Shown here piece by piece: positions 1 through 8,451 of a stretch of DNA of 64,000 nucleotides; the stretch's first letter is position 1, and each line of letters opens with the position of its first letter. The stretch comes from Colias croceus (lineage: Eukaryota; Arthropoda; Insecta; Lepidoptera; Pieridae), in the NCBI RefSeq assembly GCF_905220415.1, contig NC_059546.1:7998001-8062000 (forward strand), written 5' to 3'. Both the position numbers and the translations under genes were made by a program. The notes beneath the pieces are model-generated. The model had not been told where the DNA came from and did not search any database. It saw nothing but the letters and a program-made list of their open reading frames with translations.

Positions 1-469
1 TAAAAACAAGTCCGCAACACCGACCTTCCATCATCAAGCGCAGAAAGTCCCAAATACAATTTTGACTAGTTGTAACGAGTCACATTTGCATAAATGCGAG
101 CACTTCTGAAATATTCATGGAGCTCTGTTTATTTTGACCTCGTCGTAATTGTGTCATAGATTAGAACTTAACAATGGATTTAATTGTAAGCTGTAGCCTC
201 GAGTTGTTTTACAGTGGCAATTTATTTTTGAATTGCGCTAGTTCTTATGAAACGGATATTGTTTCGTTACTATGTATTAAGAATTAAAATAAAAACAAAT
301 CTCAACAGTGATTCCAACGATATTTGTATATTGTAAAACAGCTTATTGATTTTATTTTTCTTCCTTGAACATAATATACACATTCAATATTATATTACAT
401 TAATAATGTTAAATAAATAAAACCTGCATCACAACTTACTTACATAAAAAAGCTAAGTAAATTTGAATG
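1..469. other. AT-rich flank, nothing recognised
   Basis: Left flank of the gypsy insertion. No open frame of note, RNA gene or repeat boundary is visible. Confidence 0.6.
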
Positions 470-474
470 GTTGT

Positions 475-678
475 TTAGTGTAGCTGTGTGTAGGGAGATG
501 AAATTAAAGATAGCGGCCAATTAAATTTTATATTTCTTCTAAATTACACAAAAATATACTATTTATATTCACTAACTACAAAACGTGGGTCGGTGGCGCG
601 AGCTATGGGACAACTGAGGGGCGACGCTATGTGACTGTGCGACGCGGCCGAAAATCCTGCGTCAGCACAGCACCTACA
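475..678 (-). repeat. 3' LTR of the gypsy element (204 bp)
   Basis: Left on the plus strand, hence downstream for the minus-strand element. It matches 5678-5881 base for base by eye. In element orientation it starts TGTAGGTGC and ends CTACACTAA. The outer limit is ambiguous by 1 bp, because T precedes both copies. Confidence 0.95.
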
Positions 679-681
679 ATA

Positions 682-694
682 TTCCCCCCTTTTC
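682..694 (-). other. Polypurine tract of the gypsy element
   Basis: On the minus strand this reads GAAAAGGGGGGAA followed by TAT and then the 3' LTR start TGTAGG. A purine run here primes plus-strand DNA synthesis in LTR retroelements. Confidence 0.88.
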
Positions 695-1478
695 AAAAAA
701 AATGTGGAACATTTTTAAACAAAATCAAATTAAATTATCTTTATTACCAACTCGCACAACGAACCCTAACAATTCTGCTGACAGACAAAAAATAACAATG
801 TGAAACATAATACAAGATTAGTTCAGGAGTCGGTGAAACATTTTTATTAACACACGAACATTTATTTTAAAAAGATACTTAACATATAAAAATTACTAGT
901 CTGCAGCCATGGTTTTGATATAACGTTATGATGTCCTCTCTTGGCATCATTGCGGCCATTTGCCAACAATACAATCTAATAAAGTCCTACGATCGAACAA
1001 CATAACATTACATACACACAAACATTATAATGTAAAGTAACATTATTAATAAAAAAAATACGCAATGTATAATATTAAGGTATCAAGCACCTAGTACATT
1101 AACATGCAAATAAAATCATTCACAATTAATACGAAAATATAATTAAAATTGTTCCCGACTCTTACACTATGACGATAGATACAATAACAATGCAATATAT
1201 GAAACGTCATGACATTAAAATTTTAATAACACACAAAGAAATATAACTTACACTTTCCTTGGTTTGATTTAATCCCATAGTAAAATTGTAAAATATTGTA
1301 TATAGAAAAATAATTGTATAAAATGTATATATTTAGTTGTATATAGTTTGAAAATAAAAATGTTGAATAAAATATTTAAATATAACCATTCTTTAAATTC
1401 AAAGAATTACGTGACCTAAAACAACAACATACAATTTGCAACTTTGCATGGTTGCAATAACAATGGCTATGTACATGA
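695..1478 (-). other. Non-coding 3' region of the gypsy element
   Basis: About 780 AT-rich bases between the pol stop and the polypurine tract. No frame with env features is seen. It belongs to the element, since it lies inside the LTR pair. Confidence 0.7.
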
Positions 1479-4400
1479 TTAAAACATAAATTTACTTGGC
1501 GTTTTTCGTATTCGCCCTGATCGTGTAACATAATTTTTACAGCTGGATTTGTCTGTCTCAAACGTTACCTTTTTAATTACCTTTTTTGTATGTAGCGAAT
1601 CATTAATTTTACTATCACTCATATTAACAGACTTACCTGTGAACTTAGTCATAATATTATTATCATCAGGTAAAACGTATGCAGGTTTTAACCTATCTAC
1701 TGAAACGTTAAGTTGTCTGTCCATTAATTGAATTTTAAAAGTTTTATCCTTTCTACTAATGACACGATATGGCCCATCATACGGCGGTTGTAATGGTTTC
1801 CGTACGGTGTCATTTCTTAAAAATACATATTCGCAATCAATTAAATCTTTATGAATGAACATTTTACACGGTAATTTATTAATTCTAGGTACCGGTTTCA
1901 TACTGTGTATAATCGACCTCAATTTATCAACATAACTATGTTCGTCACACGGTTTTATATTACTTGTGTCATAAAAATCACCAGGCAGCCTTATATTACT
2001 GCCATAAATCATTTGAGCTGCAGTTACGCCTGTGTCTAATTTAACAGTTGTGCGTAACCCTAACAATACTGTTGCTAGTTCATCAACCCATGAATTACAA
2101 TTTAAACGAGCCATAAGCGCTGCTTTTAAAGATCTATGCCAACGCTCTACTGCACCGTTGCTCTGTGGATGATATGGGGTGGTCCGCAACTTTTGTATTC
2201 CCATAAATAACATAAGCTGCTTAAATAAATTACTTTCGAATTGTCGACCTTGGTCACTTGTAAGCCTAAGGGGACAACCGAACCTACAAATCCAACCCTC
2301 ATACAACACCTTTGCCACAGTCTCCGCAGTAATTTCTTTTAAAGGAAAAGCCTCGGGCCACTTGGTGTACCTATCTATGATTGTTAGACAATATCTAAAC
2401 CCTTCTGATGAAATTGGCAATGGCCCTACAAGATCAATATGTATATGCTCAAAACGGCTCGAGCCTTGAAAACTTCCTAAATCGGATACAGTATGTTTTG
2501 AGACTTTAGCTCTTTGGCACTTAATACATGTTTTAGACCAAATTCCTATATCCTTATTCATTTCTGGCCAAAAATATCTATCTGTTACTAATTTTTTCGT
2601 GGCTCTAATACCCGGGTGACTTAAATTATGTACAGCATCAAAAGCTAAACGTCGAAATTGTTTAGGTAAATATGGTCGAATTCTATCTGTGGATGTTTCA
2701 CAATAAATTTGTTTATTACAATCGAACATTGCAACACGCTTAAGTGTAAATTGACTGTTTACGTTTGACCGGTGTCGCATTTCTGCAAGTTGTTCATCCG
2801 TTTCCTGCGCTCGGGCGAGTTCTGCGAAATCTAACACGGTGGGACATGTTATTGTTTCAATTCTCGATAACGTGTCAGCGACTATATTTTCCCTACCTGT
2901 TACATGACGAATATCTGTACAAAACTCACTAATAAACATAATTTGCCTAGTTCTTCGAGCAGTTTCCCTATTTGTACCTATTTTACTAAATGCAAAACAA
3001 AGCGGTTTATGATCTGTATAAACTATTAATTCGCGCCCTTCAACCATATTGCGAAAATGAATAATTGATAAATATATCGCTAACAATTCTCTATCATAGG
3101 TACTATATTTACGCTGAGCTTCCGTAAGTTTACGTGAAAAATATCCTAAAGGTTGCCAAATATTGTTAATTTTTTGTTGTAAAACTGCACCTATACACGT
3201 ATCTGAAGCGTCAGTCATAAGAGACAATGGAGAATCTAAGGAAGGATATGTCAACAAAACTGCATTTTTCAAATCGATCTTACATTGTTCAAAATTTTGC
3301 TCTGCTAATTTATTCCAATTAATTTTACTTTTGTCTTTCCGTTTCGCACTACCAAGATATTTATTTAACTCTGACTGATGTTCAGCCGAGTGAGGAATAT
3401 GAGACCTATAAAAATTTAACATGCCTAAAAATCTTCTAAGTTCTTCTATAGTACTAGGCTTAGGAAAATCTAAAATTGCTTTAACCTTGTCTTCGAGCGG
3501 CTTAATGCCCTCGGTAGAAACTTCATAACCTAAAAACTCTAATTTTTGCTGACCAAAACTACATTTTGAAAAATTGATAGTTATACCGTATTGATTAAAA
3601 CGATCAAAAACTTGCTCTAAATGTTCTCTATGCTGACTTTCTGATTCTGAACTGATAATGACGTCATCGATATAAATAAATAAGAAATCTAAACCTTTTA
3701 AAACTGTTTCTTGCATGAAACGTTGGAAAGTTTGCGCAGCATTTCGCAAACCAAATGGCATACGCATAAATTCAAATAAACCAAAAGGTGTAATAACTGC
3801 TGTCTTTTTTATGTCATTTTCTGCAACAGGCACAGAATTATAGGCTCTATTAATATCTAATTTAGAGAAAATTTTCTTATTACCCAAAATATATGTAAAA
3901 TCATGTAAACGTGGTACTGGATAACGATCTGGTTTCGTAATTGCATTTAAACGTCTATAATCACCGCAAGGCCTAATATTACCATCTTTTTTTGGAACTA
4001 TATGTAGTGGACTTGCCCAAGGACTACTACTCGGTCTACAAATCCCTAACTCTTGCATAACAATAAATTCATTTTTAGCCTTTACGTACCTGTCAGGAGG
4101 AAGCTGCCTCGCTCTCGCATGCACCGGCGGTCCTGTCGTCTCGATATAGTGACAAACATCGTGTTTTGGCGTCTCTTTGTAAGAAATAGGTTTAGTTAAA
4201 TCAGGGAATTTATTCAATAAATCGGAATATGGACATTCCATAATTGTTTTTAAAGTGGGCACAGTAGAATTTGAGATATTTCCCTTAGTACTCAAATAAG
4301 TTACTTGATCAATCAATCTACGTCCGTTTAAATCAATTAATAATTTATGATTAGCTAAGAAATCCGCACCAATAATTGGTTGCTTTACATCCGCTAATAT

Positions 4401-4661
4401 AAAAATCCAACGGAACGGTCGTCTCAGACCCAAATCTAGAGACAAAAAATGAATACCATATGTTTTAATTTCCGTTCCATTAGCAGCAAATAATTTATAT
4501 TTATTACCTTCTGCATAAACCTTACCATACACCACACTACGCGGGATGACGGACACATTTGCACCACTATCAACTAAAAAGTTTAGTCCTGAATTTCTGT
4601 CCAAAACACTGAGACGGTTATTTCTGTAGACTCGGTCGCAGGCACCCGTCGCTGGCTGCAC
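1479..4661 (-). CDS. Pol polyprotein (protease, RT, RNase H, integrase)
   Basis: Open for 1060 codons from a GTG at 4661. There is no ATG at the start, and the frame is open back to about 4685, so translation most likely arrives from gag by -1 frameshifting. Domains in order: aspartic protease with DSGA at residues 31-34 and a GADFL motif near 98-102; reverse transcriptase about 200-420 with YIDD at 330-333; RNase H with TDAS at 483-486, E525, YTDH near 548-551 and ADTLSR ending at 600; integrase zinc finger H678, H682, C712, C715; integrase catalytic triad D743, D803, E839, with the family's 35-residue D-to-E spacing; and a GPY/F module near 963-965 with an RLKPAY motif downstream. Every catalytic residue I looked for is present. 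No env-like frame follows. Confidence 0.95.
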   Translation of the reverse strand: MQPATGACDRVYRNNRLSVLDRNSGLNFLVDSGANVSVIPRSVVYGKVYAEGNKYKLFAANGTEIKTYGIHFLSLDLGLRRPFRWIFILADVKQPIIGADFLANHKLLIDLNGRRLIDQVTYLSTKGNISNSTVPTLKTIMECPYSDLLNKFPDLTKPISYKETPKHDVCHYIETTGPPVHARARQLPPDRYVKAKNEFIVMQELGICRPSSSPWASPLHIVPKKDGNIRPCGDYRRLNAITKPDRYPVPRLHDFTYILGNKKIFSKLDINRAYNSVPVAENDIKKTAVITPFGLFEFMRMPFGLRNAAQTFQRFMQETVLKGLDFLFIYIDDVIISSESESQHREHLEQVFDRFNQYGITINFSKCSFGQQKLEFLGYEVSTEGIKPLEDKVKAILDFPKPSTIEELRRFLGMLNFYRSHIPHSAEHQSELNKYLGSAKRKDKSKINWNKLAEQNFEQCKIDLKNAVLLTYPSLDSPLSLMTDASDTCIGAVLQQKINNIWQPLGYFSRKLTEAQRKYSTYDRELLAIYLSIIHFRNMVEGRELIVYTDHKPLCFAFSKIGTNRETARRTRQIMFISEFCTDIRHVTGRENIVADTLSRIETITCPTVLDFAELARAQETDEQLAEMRHRSNVNSQFTLKRVAMFDCNKQIYCETSTDRIRPYLPKQFRRLAFDAVHNLSHPGIRATKKLVTDRYFWPEMNKDIGIWSKTCIKCQRAKVSKHTVSDLGSFQGSSRFEHIHIDLVGPLPISSEGFRYCLTIIDRYTKWPEAFPLKEITAETVAKVLYEGWICRFGCPLRLTSDQGRQFESNLFKQLMLFMGIQKLRTTPYHPQSNGAVERWHRSLKAALMARLNCNSWVDELATVLLGLRTTVKLDTGVTAAQMIYGSNIRLPGDFYDTSNIKPCDEHSYVDKLRSIIHSMKPVPRINKLPCKMFIHKDLIDCEYVFLRNDTVRKPLQPPYDGPYRVISRKDKTFKIQLMDRQLNVSVDRLKPAYVLPDDNNIMTKFTGKSVNMSDSKINDSLHTKKVIKKVTFETDKSSCKNYVTRSGRIRKTPSKFMF

Positions 4662-4666
4662 CGATG

Positions 4667-5473
4667 CTAGTTTTCCGCTGGTTTCTCACGCTGACTAGGT
4701 TTCCAGTTGCACGGTTTCACACATTTCGTCGCTTTGTTTTTATATTTGTAATGGTATTTACAAAGCCAATTGGGATTATGCCTTTGATTATGTTGAAATC
4801 TACCTCTTGACCTGGATCGTGACCTCGTTCTAAAATTTGATGTATTATTTCTTGTTTCCAATCTTCTCAGTCGATTATTTAATTTTTCTATCTCACCAAT
4901 CAAATTATTTTCTGGACTGTTGCCTAAACTGGACTGTTGAACTGCTGATACCGAGTTTAAGGGTGTCATGCTCTCCATAACTTTATCTGCTATTGATGCC
5001 AAAATATCTTCACTTTTACTCTCGGATACGGCTAACACAGCTCTTATTGCCGGCGGTAATAAATTTTGCCATAAAACTAGAAGTGTTTCTGTTGTTACTC
5101 GTCCACGCGCCAAATCTTGCATTTTCCTCATTAATTGTGACGGTTTTTGATCACCCAATTCCATTTCGCCAATTAATTTTTTTATTTGTCGATCTTCCGA
5201 TTCTTCAAAAATTTGTAATAATCTTCTTTTTAATTTTTCATATTTTCCTGTCTCCGGCGGGCTAATTAAAATGTCCGTGACTTGCTCGATGACTTCTGGC
5301 GTTAATTTAGAAATTACTATTTGATATTTCGCCTCATCTGACATTTTCTGTGGCGATAAAACTGCTTCCGTTTGTATAAACCATATTTTCGGCGATTTCT
5401 TCCAAAAATCTGGGATGCGGGACGTAATGGAGATTGACGATAAACTTGCGAATTCTTCTTTAACCGGTTCCAT
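4667..5473 (-). CDS. Gag structural protein of the gypsy element
   Basis: 268 residues. The ATG lies in the context ATCACCATGG, a good eukaryotic start, about 185 bases downstream of the primer site. Gag would build the cytoplasmic particle and package element RNA. The N-terminal 170 residues are charged and helix-rich, as expected of a capsid-like region. Residues about 215-235 are rich in Arg, Ser and Gln. Near the C-terminus is an atypical finger, C238-x2-H241-x9-C251-x3-C255, rather than the CCHC knuckle of most gypsy and retroviral Gags. That C-H-C-C pattern fits the CsRn1-type clade. The frame ends at TAG (4667-4669), and pol lies in the -1 frame across a short overlap. No disabling change is seen. 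Confidence 0.88.
   Translation of the reverse strand: MEPVKEEFASLSSISITSRIPDFWKKSPKIWFIQTEAVLSPQKMSDEAKYQIVISKLTPEVIEQVTDILISPPETGKYEKLKRRLLQIFEESEDRQIKKLIGEMELGDQKPSQLMRKMQDLARGRVTTETLLVLWQNLLPPAIRAVLAVSESKSEDILASIADKVMESMTPLNSVSAVQQSSLGNSPENNLIGEIEKLNNRLRRLETRNNTSNFRTRSRSRSRGRFQHNQRHNPNWLCKYHYKYKNKATKCVKPCNWKPSQREKPAEN
4670..4676 (-). promoter_or_regulatory. Candidate -1 frameshift site, gag to pol
   Basis: The last gag codons are GAA AAC TAG, and the heptamer GGAAAAC lies directly before the stop. The pol frame opens just after a TGA at 4686-4688, so the overlap is only about 19 nt and any shift must occur there. The heptamer resembles but does not match the canonical X XXY YYZ rule. No downstream pseudoknot was assessed. 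Confidence 0.5.
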
Positions 5474-5657
5474 GGTGATATTTAATTTTTATATGTACTT
5501 TTATGTGTTATTAAATTTTATTTAGTTATTTAAATTTTACCGCTGCCACCGCCCTGTAGTTTCTTCTTGAGTTGTCCGTATATATATATTTATATATTAA
5601 TTTTGAATATTTATTCTCCCTACTACACACTCACGTCGATATATCACGCCGGTCGAG

Positions 5658-5675
5658 ATCACGTCGGGGTCACCA
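5658..5675 (-). other. Primer binding site for tRNA-Trp
   Basis: The plus strand reads ATCACGTCGGGGTCACCA, which is the 3' end of eukaryotic tRNA-Trp plus CCA (recalled, not searched). On the element's RNA (minus strand) it therefore starts TGGTGACCCCGACG and can pair with the tRNA over 18 bases. It sits two bases inside the 5' LTR, the standard place for priming minus-strand DNA. Confidence 0.9.
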
Positions 5676-5677
5676 AT

Positions 5678-5881
5678 TTAGTGTAGCTGTGTGTAGGGAG
5701 ATGAAATTAAAGATAGCGGCCAATTAAATTTTATATTTCTTCTAAATTACACAAAAATATACTATTTATATTCACTAACTACAAAACGTGGGTCGGTGGC
5801 GCGAGCTATGGGACAACTGAGGGGCGACGCTATGTGACTGTGCGACGCGGCCGAAAATCCTGCGTCAGCACAGCACCTACA
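5678..5881 (-). repeat. 5' LTR of the gypsy element (204 bp)
   Basis: Promoter-bearing LTR. Identical by eye to 475-678 at a fixed offset of 5203 bases. Next to its inner edge lie two spacer bases and then the tRNA-Trp primer site, which fixes the element's orientation. Confidence 0.95.
5762..5770 (-). promoter_or_regulatory. Candidate TATA box in the 5' LTR
   Basis: TATAAATAG on the minus strand (plus strand CTATTTATA), at mid-LTR upstream of the leader and gag. It is the best TATA match in this LTR. The 3' LTR has the same motif at 559-567. Function is inferred from position. Confidence 0.5.
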
Positions 5882-5886
5882 GTTGT

Positions 5887-7210
5887 ATTTCAATGAATAC
5901 ATATGCAACGTTTTCTATTAATTGAATTAACATTAAAATATTTCATAACGAAAATGTAAAAGCAAAAATAAATAAGAATACACTTTTTTAAACCTCATTT
6001 TAATATAACAATATGAAATATTTTACACATATTCTAGTCATTGCGTAAACAAAAAACGTTTTTCATAAATATTGACTGCGAGCACAAAACCCAATTTTAA
6101 TACATCAAAGCTTCCGCATCCCACTTCTGATGTCACATAAATTTAATTATACAAGAAACAAATACAAGCATTGCGATTCAGCACAAGTCATCGCGAAAGT
6201 ATCATTAAATATGAGGGTAGCTGTACCCTTCTGGCTGGCTGCCAAGCCCGGCCACCGACATACAGGCCTTATAATGCGGCTCCGCGTACATTTTTCAGGA
6301 TAAACAGCCTTGGAAGTTATCTTTATGATCGCCGAAATGAACCCACGGAAATGTGGCTGATTTATTGTTTGTTTATCCGGGTTAATTGGTGCAGAAGTCA
6401 TTTAACTATATTAATATGGCTAGTGCATTGTTGTAATCACAAAATTTAAGATGAAACTAACTTGAAATTTTCTATTGAAGTTGTAAGAAAATAAAACTTT
6501 CTAAAGACATTGACATAACTTGAATAAAATCTTTTTAATATCAAGCTTACAAACTGAATTACCATATTGCTTTTCATACAAAAAGTCGTTTGTTTTATAG
6601 AATTAGAATTTAATTGCTTTCGTTTAGGGTTTGTCGGCTAAATCATTATAGTATATTAAGATGTATTAATTGGTACGTTTCAGTGCACCTTTTTTGATAT
6701 TGCAACACGCCCAAGAAGCTTAAATTCATTAAAATACTGTTTCGTAGAATCGTTTTACAATTTTAGAGTAAGATGCAACCTTTAGTTTCGCCAGTTATTA
6801 ATACTGTAAACTACCTTCAATGATAAACATTAAAATGAATTTACATCCTTATTATTACTAAGTAATTACTTATGCTTTTCTGTGGTTTCATGGAAAAGGA
6901 AAAAGTAAATCCCCTTGTATATAGCACGTACGTTACAGGGATCAAGTTGTAACTTTAGATCTACTAATCCAATCTTTATGAAACATGCACCATTTTTAGG
7001 GTTTCATATAAATCGTCTGCATAGTACAAAATATATAAGTTAAGCTAGTCGAATGGTTGGTTAAACATTAATGTTATTACGAAATTTTACTATGTTGTTA
7101 CATATTTTGAATAAATTGAACTGTGGTATTGATGACCAACGAACCTTTCGATGGGTAGACATGAGCACCTGATAAGCGAATACTGAGTATTAACCCATTG
7201 AACCCCGAGC
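5887..7210. other. AT-rich intergenic DNA, nothing recognised
   Basis: Between the gypsy element and the hAT-like element. Short open frames near 6150-6450 overlap on both strands and show no domain or codon signature. Confidence 0.55.
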
Positions 7211-7747
7211 GGCCCGATCATGGGCGTAGCCACGGTGGGGCAGGGTGGGGCGCTTGCCCCACTCTAGCTTTGACCTGGAAGGTAGGTAGATACCTAACCA
7301 AATCTAAAAATTGAAGTACCTACTAACTACTAAGCTTAATATCCGTAAGAAAATTCACACTCGATTCTCGCAAGTCTACAGGCGACACAGAAAATGCGAC
7401 CTTTATAATTTTATTAGTATTATTTACCTCTAAATTGACTGACTAACAACTAACAAGTGTCATACGCCCAGCGACCAAACGGCTGAAGATTTTTGGATCT
7501 ATTTCGTGGTGTGGTAGGTGAACAATAAGGTGTTTTGAATAAGAATAATTCGAACAACGAATTACACACGAAAAAAGAAAATAGCTGAGGCTACATGAAC
7601 ATGAACTGTAAGAAAAATGAGTATAGTACCCCAATTATAGTTACCCCACTAACTTATCCAATTTCACTTTTGTTGTGTTACATGTTCTACAACTCACTGA
7701 TACTTTTTACTTTACACTTTTTTTTTCTAGTGCCTACACTAGAAAAA

Positions 7748-8340
7748 ATGCATTCGTGAATGCCTTCGCGAATGCCATCGCAAATGCCTTCGCAAATGCC
7801 TTCGCGAATGCCATCGCGAATGCCATCGCGAATGCCTTCGCAAATGCCTTCGCGAATGCCTTCGCAAATGCCTTCGCGAATGCCTTCGCAAATGCCTTCG
7901 CGAATGCTTTCGCGAATGCCATCGCGAATGCCTTCGCAAATTCCTTCGCGAATGCCTTCGCGAATGCCTTCGCAAATACCTTCACAAATGCCTTCGCCAA
8001 TGGCTTCGCGAATGCCTTCGCAAATGCCTTCGCGAATGCCATCACAAATGCCTTCGCAAATGCCTTCGCGAGTGCCTTCGCGAATGCCTTCGCAAATGCC
8101 TTCGCAAATGCCTTCGCAAATGTCTTCGCAAATGCCTTCGCGAGTGCCTTCGCGAATGCCTTCGCCAATGCCATCGCGAATGTCTTCACAAATGCCTTCG
8201 CAAATGCCTTCGCGAATGCCATCGTAAATGCCTTCGCGAATGCCTTCGCGAGTGCCTTCGCGAATGGCTTCGCGAATGCCATCGCGAATGCCTTCACAAA
8301 TGCCTTCGCAAATGCCTTGGCAAATGCCTTCGCAAATGCC
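7748..8340. repeat. 12-bp tandem repeat array, about 49 units
   Basis: Consensus AATGCCTTCGCR. Variant units carry CATCGC, TTCACA, TTCGCC or GAGTGCC. The 12-bp phase is kept throughout: a plus-strand frame reads Ala-Asn-Ala-Phe repeats to 8364 without a break, and long frames also exist in other frames and on the minus strand because the unit contains no stop in most registers. These frames are by-products of the period, not evidence of a protein. The array lies wholly inside the hAT-like element. Confidence 0.93.
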
Positions 8341-8362
8341 GGCGGTACGGTCGCCGGCATTT
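8334..8362. repeat. Perfect 11-bp hairpin closing the tandem array
   Basis: Arms AAATGCCGGCG (8334-8344) and CGCCGGCATTT (8352-8362) with loop GTACGGT. The left arm uses the last 12-bp unit; the right arm is its inverted copy. It is GC-rich in an AT-rich setting. Confidence 0.85.
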
Positions 8363-8451
8363 GAAGACGTGGATATAACTTTGGGTACATGGTACATACA
8401 GTTGCTAGTTATATATTATTTTTTATTGTTGCCCCACCCCATGGGCCCGAT

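Larger units (their letters stand above)
475..5881 (-). mobile_element. Complete Ty3/gypsy LTR retrotransposon, CsRn1/Kabuki-like
   Basis: A full-length LTR retrotransposon of about 5.4 kb transcribed from the minus strand. In transcript order it has a 204-bp LTR, a tRNA-Trp primer site, a leader, gag, pol (protease, reverse transcriptase, RNase H, integrase with a GPY/F module), a non-coding stretch of about 800 bp, a polypurine tract and the second LTR. GTTGT occurs on both outer flanks (470-474 and 5882-5886), a 5-bp target duplication; the shared T at 474/5677 makes 4 bp equally possible. The pol domain order defines Ty3/gypsy. The Trp primer and the C-H-C-C Gag finger are traits I associate with the CsRn1/Kabuki clade. 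There is no env. Identical-looking LTRs and open frames suggest a recent insertion that could still be mobile. Confidence 0.95.
7219..8443. mobile_element. hAT-like non-autonomous DNA transposon
   Basis: 1225 bp flanked by a perfect 8-bp duplication GGCCCGAT (7211-7218 and 8444-8451), the length made by hAT transposases. The ends are imperfect inverted repeats: the left begins CATGGGCGTAGCC and continues GGTGGGGCA, and the right, read inward, is CATGGGGTGGGGCA. The left end also folds on itself (arms GTGGGGC and GCCCCAC, 4-nt loop). The left-end motif recalls hAT ends of the CAGGGGCGTAG type. No transposase is encoded. Most of the right half is a 12-bp tandem array. Confidence 0.82.

Noticed and set aside
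695..1478. An env gene in the gypsy element
   Set aside because: No long frame or membrane-protein feature between pol and the polypurine tract; the 61-codon frame there overlaps the pol end.
7675..8397. Long frames on both strands (218-236 codons) as a repeat protein
   Set aside because: They arise from a 12-bp period with no stop codons, appear in several frames at once, and lie within a non-autonomous transposon.
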